Origin: an uncultured Ruminococcus sp. | GTDB lineage: Bacteria; Bacillota; Clostridia; Oscillospirales; Ruminococcaceae | Assembly (NCBI RefSeq): GCF_947301925.1 | Contig: NZ_CAMYUE010000012.1 | Location: 1-64,000 of the forward strand | Direction of reading: 5' to 3' | Length of the DNA: 64,000 bases | Shown here: in pieces, positions 58,214 to 64,000 of the stretch | How the letters are laid out: each line of letters opens with the position of its first letter | How positions within the stretch are numbered: the stretch's first letter is position 1 | Position numbers and translations under genes: made by a program | Notes under the pieces: generated by a model | Told to the model about the DNA's origin: nothing | The model's database searches: none | What the model saw: the letters and a program-made list of their open reading frames with translations, nothing else

Positions 58214-60019
58214 ATGAAAAAATTAGCACGCACTGCGGCTGCTCTTGTGTCGGCAGCTGCGCTGGCAGTGACGGGAGCAGCACCCTGTTACGGTCAGTTA
58301 GCGATCACGGCAAATGCCGTGGACACATCAGGCGACGACTGGCTCCACGCAAAGGGCAGCCGTCTCTACGACATGAACGGAAACGAGGTATGGCTCACGG
58401 GTGCTAACTGGTTCGGTTTCAACTGTACCGAGTGCGTTCCCCATTACCTCTGGAGCGGCGACATCGACGATATGGTCAAGGATATCGCAGACCACGGCGT
58501 TAACGTGCTGAGGCTTCCCGTATCCACGGAGCTTCTCTACAACTGGATGATCGGCGATCCCGATCCCATCGGAAGCGTTAACCCCAACGACGATCCTGCA
58601 TATCCCTTCAACATCGACCTTATCAATCCCGACGGCTCCATCGCCAACAGTCAGCAGACCTTCGATGTACTGCTGGCAAAGTGCAAGAAGTACGGTGTAA
58701 AGTGCTTCATCGACATCCACAGCCCCGAATCAAACAACTCGGGACACAACTACGGTCTCTGGTACGGTAAGAGCTTTACGGCACGTGACGGAAAGAAAAC
58801 TACAGTTGACACGGATCTCTGGATAAAGACTCTTGCATGGTGCGCCGACTACTACAAGGGCGACGATACCCTTATCGGCTTCGACCTGAAGAACGAGCCC
58901 CACAGTAAATACGGCGGAGCTCCCGTTGACGCTATATGGGACGATTCCGACGAGGAAAACAACTGGAAAAAGGCTGCGCAGGACTGCGCTGACGCTATAC
59001 TGGCAAAGAACCCCAATGCGCTCATCATCATCGAGGGCGTCGAGGGCTTCGAGGGACACGGCGCATGGTGGGGCGGAAACCTCCGCGGCGTTGCGAAGTA
59101 TCCCGTTATGCCAAAGTCAGGCACCTCGCAGATAGTATACTCTCCCCATGACTACGGCCCTGTAGTAAGCCAGCAGTCATGGTTCGAGAAGGATTTCACC
59201 GAGGAGACCCTCCTCAACGACTACTGGCGCGATACATGGGCATATCTGGTAGAGAAGGATATGTACCCGCTGCTCATCGGCGAGTGGGGCGGACGTCTCG
59301 ACGGCGGAAAGAATGAGAAATGGCTGGGCCTTATCCGCGATTATATGATAAAGAACCACATAAACCACACCTTCTGGTGTCTCAATGACGACTCCGGTGA
59401 TACGGGCGGACTCTGGAAGGATATACAGTTCTCCGCTACTGCGGGAGCTGACGGAAAGATCGTGGGCAAGACCACTATCAACTGGGATACGGAGAAGTAT
59501 GATACATACTATTATCCCGCTATCTGGAAGACGCAGACTTCAAAGAAGTTCATCGGTCTGGATCATCAGGTGGCTCTGGGCAAGGACGGTATCTCGCTGA
59601 ACGACTTCTACGCCAACTACGCTTCCTCCGAGGGAAGCAACCTTGACGGCGGCAAGACCTCCAGCGGAACTCCCGTTACTGCCGGCAGCGCTACCACGAC
59701 TACCTCGACCTCCACAACTACGACGACTACTACATCTTCCACCACCACTACGTCCACAACTACTCCCGATATCGTCAGTAATCGCATTTACGGAGATACT
59801 AACCTCGACGGCCAGGTCGAGCTGGCAGATGCTATTCTCATAATGCAGGCTCTTGCAAACCCCAATAAGTACGGCAAGACCGGCAGCGATCCCAAGCATC
59901 TTACTTCAGAGGGTTCACTCAACGGTGATGTCGACGGAGAACAGGGACTTACAAGCGGTGACGCACTTACCATTCAGATGAAGCTCCTGGGCTTCTACGA
60001 TAAATTACCTATAGCTTAA
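58214..60019 (+). CDS. GH5 cellulase with dockerin
   Basis: A 601-residue secreted cellulase: signal peptide (MKKLARTAAALVSAAALAVTGA), GH5 (beta/alpha)8 catalytic domain from about residue 40 (GSRLYDMNGNEVWLTGANWFG) to 480, Ser/Thr linker (about 490-520) and a C-terminal Ruminococcus-type dockerin (YGDTNLDGQVELADAILIMQ, then a second, longer-spaced calcium repeat GDVDGEQGLTSGDALTIQ). Acid/base Glu228 is in DLKNEPH and nucleophile Glu357 is in IGEWGG. The enzyme probably is an endoglucanase of GH5 subfamily 1; the exact specificity is inferred. GAGGGG precedes ATG 58214. Cellulosome component. Confidence 0.95.
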   Translation: MKKLARTAAALVSAAALAVTGAAPCYGQLAITANAVDTSGDDWLHAKGSRLYDMNGNEVWLTGANWFGFNCTECVPHYLWSGDIDDMVKDIADHGVNVLRLPVSTELLYNWMIGDPDPIGSVNPNDDPAYPFNIDLINPDGSIANSQQTFDVLLAKCKKYGVKCFIDIHSPESNNSGHNYGLWYGKSFTARDGKKTTVDTDLWIKTLAWCADYYKGDDTLIGFDLKNEPHSKYGGAPVDAIWDDSDEENNWKKAAQDCADAILAKNPNALIIIEGVEGFEGHGAWWGGNLRGVAKYPVMPKSGTSQIVYSPHDYGPVVSQQSWFEKDFTEETLLNDYWRDTWAYLVEKDMYPLLIGEWGGRLDGGKNEKWLGLIRDYMIKNHINHTFWCLNDDSGDTGGLWKDIQFSATAGADGKIVGKTTINWDTEKYDTYYYPAIWKTQTSKKFIGLDHQVALGKDGISLNDFYANYASSEGSNLDGGKTSSGTPVTAGSATTTTSTSTTTTTTTSSTTTTSTTTPDIVSNRIYGDTNLDGQVELADAILIMQALANPNKYGKTGSDPKHLTSEGSLNGDVDGEQGLTSGDALTIQMKLLGFYDKLPIA

Positions 60020-60086
60020 CGCATTGGACTGCGCAGCTTTCAGGGGGCTGCGCAGACAAAATAAATTTAATGAGAGGGAAATCATT

Positions 60087-62048
60087 ATGAAGAAGTTTTT
60101 ACGCTCAGTGGCTGCTATAGCCGCTGCAGCAGCCGTTACGGTAACAGGCTCTGCCTACTATATACCCAAGGCTGCAAACGACACCATCGGAACGGCAGTA
60201 GCTGCCGATGACTGCAACGACGACTGGCTCCATGCAAAGGGCAGCCGTCTCTACGACATGAACGGAAACGAGGTATGGCTCACAGGTGCCAACTGGTTCG
60301 GCTTCAACTGCTCGGAGAACTGCGCACACGGTCTTTATGCTGCCGATGTTGACGATATGCTCCAGAGCATTGCGGATCACGGTATCAATATCATCCGTTT
60401 CCCCATTTCCACCACACTGCTCAAGTCGTGGATGGACGGCGAGCCCCATAAGGTAAGCTCGGTTCAGGCTTCCTATACTCCTCCTACAGATCAGGTAGGC
60501 GAGGACGGCAAGGTAACTCCCGCAGGCTACTACACCAATATCAACAAGGACTTCGTGCTTGAAGACGGCAAAACCATCAAGAACTCCATGGAGATCTTCG
60601 ATATCATCATGCAGAAGTGCAAGAAGTACGGCCTCAAGGCATTTATCGATATCCACAGCCCCGATGAGAACAACTCCGGCCACGACTATGAGCTGTGGTA
60701 CGGCAAGGCCGGCATCACCACCAAGGACTGGCAGGATACTCTGGTATGGCTGGCCAAGAAGTACGCAAACGATGATACTCTCCTGGGCTATGACCTGAAG
60801 AACGAGCCTCACGGCAAGCGCGGATATTCGGGAACTTCATGCCCGAGCTCTATTGCAAAGTGGGACGACTCCACCGATGAGAACAACTGGGCTTACGCTG
60901 CAACAAACTGCGCAGAGGCTATCCTGGACGTAAACCCCAATGCTCTTATCTTCATTGAGGGTATCGAGCAGTATCCTATGACCGAAAAGGGCTATACATT
61001 TGATACAGCTGATGTTTTTGATCCCAGGAGTGAGGAAGACAAAAAATGGTACGGCGCATGGTGGGGCGGAAACCTCCGCGGCGTAAAGGACTATCCCATT
61101 AAGATGTCAACTGCTGCAAAGCAGTCTCAGATAGTTTACTCGCCTCATGACTACGGCCCGTCAGTTTACGCTCAGACATGGTTTGCCAAGGACTTCAACA
61201 CACAGACTCTCCTTGATGACTACTGGTATGATACATGGGCTTACATCAACGACAAGGATATCGCACCCCTCCTTATCGGTGAGTGGGGCGGCTTCGTTGA
61301 CGGAACCAAGAATCAGAAGTGGATGGAGCTCCTTGCTGATTATATGGTAAAGAATCACATCAACCACACCTACTGGTGCCTCAACCCCAACTCGGGCGAT
61401 ACAGGCGGACTTCTCAGCCACGACTTCCTCACATGGGATCCTGCACGTTACGGTATCCTTAAAGAGACTCTCTGGCAGACGGACGGCGGCAAGTTCATCG
61501 GTCTCGACCACCAGACTGCTCTCGGCAAGAACGGTCTCTCGCTTAACGACTTCTATTCGTCAGGCGCCAAGAGCAACCTTGACGGCGGCAAGAGCGGCGG
61601 CGGTCAGCCCGTTTTCGTAGACAAGACCACTACTACAACGACCACAAGCACAACAACTTCCACCACGACTACCACCACAACAACAACTACTACATCATCG
61701 GATACTACTACTTCTTCTACAACAACTACAACAACCACTACTACAGCTCCTCCTGTTGATGAAACAACTACTACAACCACTGAACCTAACCCCGGTAAAG
61801 ATGATGTTGATTACGGTGATACCAACTGCGACGGCAAGATAGAGCTGGCAGATGCTATCCTCATCATGCAGTCACTGGCTAACCCCAATAAGTACGGTGT
61901 AGGCGGTACAGCTGACAAGCCTTTGACAGCACAGGGCAAGCTCAACGGCGACGTTGACCAGTCCGTAAAGGGTCTTACTTCCGGCGACGCTCTCCGTATT
62001 CAGGAGTATCTGCTCCACAAGATCGCAAGTCTTGATCCTGCAAAGTAA
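60087..62048 (+). CDS. GH5 cellulase with dockerin, tandem paralogue
   Basis: A 653-residue paralogue. The start of the catalytic domain repeats HAKGSRLYDMNGNEVWLTG and ANWFGFNC from the first gene. Acid/base Glu240 (DLKNEPH) and nucleophile Glu399 (IGEWGG) are present. It has extra loops (for example after KAFIDIHSPDENN and near 295-320), a long pure Thr-rich linker (about residues 510-575) and a dockerin with YGDTNCDGKIELADAILIMQ and GDVDQSVKGLTSGDALRIQ. GAGAGGGA precedes ATG 60087; the gap to the first gene is 67 bases with no terminator, so both are probably co-transcribed. Likely a second endoglucanase acting beside the first. Confidence 0.95.
   Translation: MKKFLRSVAAIAAAAAVTVTGSAYYIPKAANDTIGTAVAADDCNDDWLHAKGSRLYDMNGNEVWLTGANWFGFNCSENCAHGLYAADVDDMLQSIADHGINIIRFPISTTLLKSWMDGEPHKVSSVQASYTPPTDQVGEDGKVTPAGYYTNINKDFVLEDGKTIKNSMEIFDIIMQKCKKYGLKAFIDIHSPDENNSGHDYELWYGKAGITTKDWQDTLVWLAKKYANDDTLLGYDLKNEPHGKRGYSGTSCPSSIAKWDDSTDENNWAYAATNCAEAILDVNPNALIFIEGIEQYPMTEKGYTFDTADVFDPRSEEDKKWYGAWWGGNLRGVKDYPIKMSTAAKQSQIVYSPHDYGPSVYAQTWFAKDFNTQTLLDDYWYDTWAYINDKDIAPLLIGEWGGFVDGTKNQKWMELLADYMVKNHINHTYWCLNPNSGDTGGLLSHDFLTWDPARYGILKETLWQTDGGKFIGLDHQTALGKNGLSLNDFYSSGAKSNLDGGKSGGGQPVFVDKTTTTTTTSTTTSTTTTTTTTTTTSSDTTTSSTTTTTTTTTAPPVDETTTTTTEPNPGKDDVDYGDTNCDGKIELADAILIMQSLANPNKYGVGGTADKPLTAQGKLNGDVDQSVKGLTSGDALRIQEYLLHKIASLDPAK
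61626..61793 (+). repeat. Low-complexity Thr-codon tract
   Basis: A run of ACN codons with a few TCN codons inside the second cellulase gene encodes the flexible linker between catalytic domain and dockerin. All four Thr codons are mixed, which reduces slippage at DNA level. Confidence 0.9.
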
Positions 62049-62057
62049 TTGATTCAG

Positions 62058-62365
62058 AAACGGCACATTTTAACCGCTATACTCATATAGCAGCTTTACG
62101 GGTGATATTGAGGGAAACCCTTTTGAAAAAGGGTTCTCCCTCAAACTCCCTTCCTAAAACTTTTAGCATTAAATTTAGCCCTTACAGGGCGCTCCCCGGT
62201 TATTACCGGATCTCACGTTTTGTGGAGAGCGCCCTGTACGGGCTAAATTCAGTTATAAAGTCTTTGGAAAAGGGGTTCGGGGAAAGAACCTTTCCTCAGA
62301 AAGGTTTGTCCCCGATAATTACGCATAAACTTCTGTATAAGCACCACGGTTATATGTGCCGTTTT
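62058..62365. repeat. Family B intergenic inverted-repeat element in a terminator, copy 2
   Basis: Outermost arms AACGGCACAT (62059-62068) and ATGTGCCGTT (62353-62362), followed by TTTT, form what looks like the terminator of the cellulase gene. Between them is the element: left end with GAGGGAAACCC and hairpin AACCCTTTT/AAAAGGGTT, a long nested hairpin (TAGCCCTTACAGGGCGCTC with GAGCGCCCTGTACGGGCTA) and a right end that repeats the left in inverse, with CAGAAAGGTTTGTCCCCGATAA. It matches copy 1 (2669-2946) at both ends but not in the centre. Confidence 0.72.
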
Positions 62366-62397
62366 TGCGCTCAGCTTTCATAAGAGGGCAGGAAAAG

Positions 62398-62430
62398 GGT
62401 GAAATTCAAACGGAAACAGTTGAATAAGGT
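62398..62430. repeat. Short repeated motif, copy 2
   Basis: GGTGAAATTCAAACGGAAAC followed by AGTTGAATAAGG, differing from 28340-28373 at only two or three positions. ATTCAA and TTGAAT are inverted. Confidence 0.6.
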
Positions 62431-62790
62431 AAAAGTCTTTCGGGAATTCTATGTTGTGTACAAAACAAAGCCTCTGCATTTGTAGGAAATATACAGAAAG
62501 AGCAGCCAATGGAGTTGACTGCTCTTCTGCCGAAAAATATGAGACCATTATGGAAAAGATGTCTTATCAGCGGGGAGTGACTTTTTCGGCACAAAAAGAC
62601 GAATAACTCCCTTGTTTCTGCGACCTGACACAGAATACTGCGGGATATTTGTGCAGTCCGCCGGAATGTGCGGCGGTATCGTCTTTTTGCACCTTCGAGA
62701 TCACTTGATTATGAAAGGAATTTTTTGTCCCCTATATACAATAACGCACGGAATATCAAAAGTGTGACACGAAAGCCTGTTTTTTATGAA
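62431..62790. other. Non-coding stretch with small hairpins
   Basis: I see no credible gene. Hairpins AAGAGCAG with CTGCTCTT (62498-62505 and 62519-62526) and CCGCCG with CGGCGG (62658-62663 and 62671-62676) stand out. Open frames are short, lack ribosome sites and have unusual composition. Confidence 0.55.
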
Positions 62791-62998
62791 ATAAAAAGAG
62801 AACCGCCGACACTGTTGCGCCGGCGGTTTTATTCTCTTCCGAAAGGTGTGTTCAGAGGACGGTGGTGTGCGGCACCGTCATAACTGTTTTTGCGTCGGGA
62901 GGTATGGTCGACGCAGAAACGAGGAACAATGAAGTTTTTTATGCTTATTTCTTTTCCCTTACTGTCTATATTATATATTATCCTGCGGAAATATGCAA
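62791..62998 (-). ncRNA. Candidate small RNA with three hairpins
   Basis: On the minus strand a promoter TTGCAT (62998-62993), 17-base spacer, TATAAT (62975-62970) leads into an approximately 170-base non-coding segment. It contains TGCGTCG/CGACGCA (62915-62891, loop carrying ACCTCC), GACGGTG/CACCGTC (62879-62858) and AACCGCCG/CGGCGGTT (62828-62801), the last followed by CTCTTTTTAT as a terminator. The ACCTCC loop could pair with Shine-Dalgarno sites. No homology known; prediction from structure only. Confidence 0.45.
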
Positions 62999-63180
62999 TA
63001 ACAGAGCAGTCACGGTTTGAATACAGTTCGGATATGAATTGCTTACGGAATGTGTTACAGAGGTTACACATTGCTGACAATGGTGACAGGACAGTCAACG
63101 GGGAGAAGTGTACTGTAAGAATTTTCATTGTACCTTTTCGCTGTTTCTGCATAATATAATGTAAGCGGCAATATGAGTCT

Positions 63181-63255
63181 GCCGTCAGGAGGTGCAGCGG
63201 CGTTCCTGCCGTTTCCGAGGATAGCTTCCCGACGCATGGCAGGTCTCCTGACGGC
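63181..63255. other. Long hairpin near the VanY gene
   Basis: GCCGTCAGGAG (63181-63191) pairs perfectly with CTCCTGACGGC (63245-63255); inside, CCTGCC (63205-63210) pairs with GGCAGG (63238-63243). It contains AGGAGGT at 63187-63193, the same CGTC.GGAGGT context as the loop of the hairpin at 62891-62915. No coding content is evident between 62999 and 63270. Confidence 0.6.
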
Positions 63256-63270
63256 TGCTTTGATATAGAT

Positions 63271-63322
63271 AAAGCTGCCGCAGAGGAGCACCGTTGCAGG
63301 TGCCCGCTGAAGCGGCAGCTTT
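63271..63322. terminator. Branched terminator after the VanY gene
   Basis: AAAGCTGCCGC (63271-63281) pairs perfectly with GCGGCAGCTTT (63312-63322), with an inner stem GCACC (63288-63292) and GGTGC (63299-63303). It lies five bases after the minus-strand stop; the T-tract on that side is short. Confidence 0.75.
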
Positions 63323-63327
63323 TACGT

Positions 63328-64000
63328 TTATTTGTATGCTGATGTGATTCCCAGATATTCCTCGAGGCAGAGGCCGCTGTTGTATACTGCCGTGGCAGTT
63401 GCGGCGCCAAGGAACCTTATGTGCCAGGGCTCGTAGCTGTAGCCTGTATAAGCCTCCTTGCCCTTGGGATAGCGGATTATGAAGCCGAACTTGTGAGCGT
63501 TCTTCTCCAGCCATTCGTACTCGGGCGTGTTTGCAAATGACATATCAATGGTGTTCAGGTCTATTGCAAGTCCTGTCTGGTGCTCTGAGTGTCCGGGACG
63601 GGCTGAGAATGTATCAGCCTTGAGGATACCGTTTATGGCAACGTAGTTGTTGTAGATCCTCTCCTGATCCGCATAGGAACGGAAGCCCGATGAGCAGGTA
63701 AGGGTCAGGCCTACCTTTTCTGCCTCCTTCTTCATCAGCTCGAACTGGGCAACTGCGTTGCCGTTCAGTGCTGAAGCGCTGTAATCCTTGGAAAGGCCGT
63801 ATGTCTTGTTGACTATCAGTATGCCGTCAACGTAGGTGGCTCCGTTAATGTTCTGGATAAGGTGAGTAGTTGTTACTGTCGTGGTTGCGGTGGCAGATGT
63901 GGTAGTAGTTGTTGTGGTGGTAGTGGTGGTTGTAGTTGTGGGAAGGGGCTTCTTGCGCACCGTTACCTTGATGTCAGCCTTTACCGAGGGATTTGCCTTG
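63328..64000 (-). CDS. D-Ala-D-Ala carboxypeptidase, VanY type (5' part outside window)
   Basis: The open frame runs off the right edge, so only the last 224 residues are seen. The visible order is a region ending KADIKVTVRKKPLP (end of an Ig-like domain, probably), a Thr-rich linker (about 20 residues) and an M15B VanY domain. Motifs are SGFRSYADQERIYNNYV, RPGHSEHQTGLAIDL (zinc His and Asp) and YEPWHIRFLG (catalytic Glu and zinc His). It trims the terminal D-Ala of peptidoglycan stems at the cell surface. A GTG at 63960 is internal and should not be taken as the start, because coding continues upstream. Confidence 0.92.
   Translation of the reverse strand, partial: KANPSVKADIKVTVRKKPLPTTTTTTTTTTTTTTSATATTTVTTTHLIQNINGATYVDGILIVNKTYGLSKDYSASALNGNAVAQFELMKKEAEKVGLTLTCSSGFRSYADQERIYNNYVAINGILKADTFSARPGHSEHQTGLAIDLNTIDMSFANTPEYEWLEKNAHKFGFIIRYPKGKEAYTGYSYEPWHIRFLGAATATAVYNSGLCLEEYLGITSAYK

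Noticed and set aside
61626-61793. Short-period repeats resembling an array
   Set aside because: These are Thr codons of a linker in frame with the cellulase; no spacers or constant-length repeats, so it is not a CRISPR array.
62102-62383. 93-codon open frame downstream of the second cellulase
   Set aside because: It reads through the family B inverted repeat; the translation mirrors the repeat and has no ribosome site.
62929-63159. Possible 76-residue membrane peptide starting MKFFMLISFPLL
   Set aside because: The ribosome site is weak, the second half has no protein-like pattern, and the segment overlaps an opposite-strand promoter and lies in a hairpin-dense non-coding region. It cannot be excluded.
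62829-63410. Minus-strand open frame of 193 codons overlapping the VanY gene end
   Set aside because: It overlaps the VanY coding region in another frame and crosses two hairpins; the VanY frame has catalytic motifs.

Overview
The window looks like chromosome of a cellulolytic Ruminococcus-type member of the Clostridia. The evidence is two adjacent GH5 cellulase genes with Thr-rich linkers and long Ruminococcus-style dockerins, two further dockerin proteins, T-box control of aminoacyl-tRNA synthetases, PyrR attenuation, low-GC-Gram-positive promoters and Shine-Dalgarno sites, and many lipoproteins with Thr/Ser-rich stalks. Base composition is around half G+C, which fits some ruminococci better than others; I do not name a species.

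Layout. 1-2.7 kb: asparagine T-box, asnS, asnA. 3-6 kb (minus): lipoprotein, nnr, small membrane protein. 6-10.5 kb: phenylalanine T-box, pheS, unknown membrane gene, pheT. 10.7-15.5 kb: three lipoproteins and a DUF3810 zinc-protease-like membrane protein. 15.5-21.1 kb: yabP-yabQ-divIC-yabR, a membrane protein, comM and a rodA-like SEDS gene. 21.2-24 kb: two small lipoproteins and a dockerin protein, all carrying Tyr-Gly-Pro(-Pro) motifs, then a radical SAM/SPASM enzyme. 24-27 kb: two M42 peptidases and a GNAT. 27-32.7 kb: phage-like structural pair, amidohydrolase, atypical deformylase, DUF11 protein, pdaA, SpoIVFB-like protease. 32.7-45.6 kb: alcohol dehydrogenase and SDR, ECF sigma with a membrane partner, a lipoprotein/membrane/Sel1 operon, an LRR protein, ddh, trmB. 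45.7-53.7 kb: PyrR-attenuated pyrR-pyrC-pyrF followed by carA-carB, then an AT-rich lipoprotein. 54-62 kb: uvrB, a dockerin protein with repeated modules, and two GH5-dockerin cellulases. 62-64 kb: a long structured intergenic region and the 3' end of a VanY-type carboxypeptidase gene.

How it fits together. Much of the accessory content is cell-surface biology: cellulosome components, lipoproteins, and wall or cortex enzymes. The most interesting unit is 21.2-24 kb. Three consecutive exported proteins share short [VL]YG..P motifs, which differ in number and surroundings, and they lie directly before a radical SAM/SPASM enzyme. This looks like a surface-anchored, possibly cellulosome-linked peptide-modification system. 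The enzyme resembles, from memory, the uncharacterised rSAM/lipoprotein family of Bacteroidetes.

At DNA level there are two dispersed families of structured intergenic elements. Family A has three copies with apparent covariation. Family B has two copies, each sitting in the loop of a different terminator hairpin. Intrinsic terminators and 17-bp-spaced promoters are clear at many gene borders. All functional calls are from reading the sequence; no database search was run.
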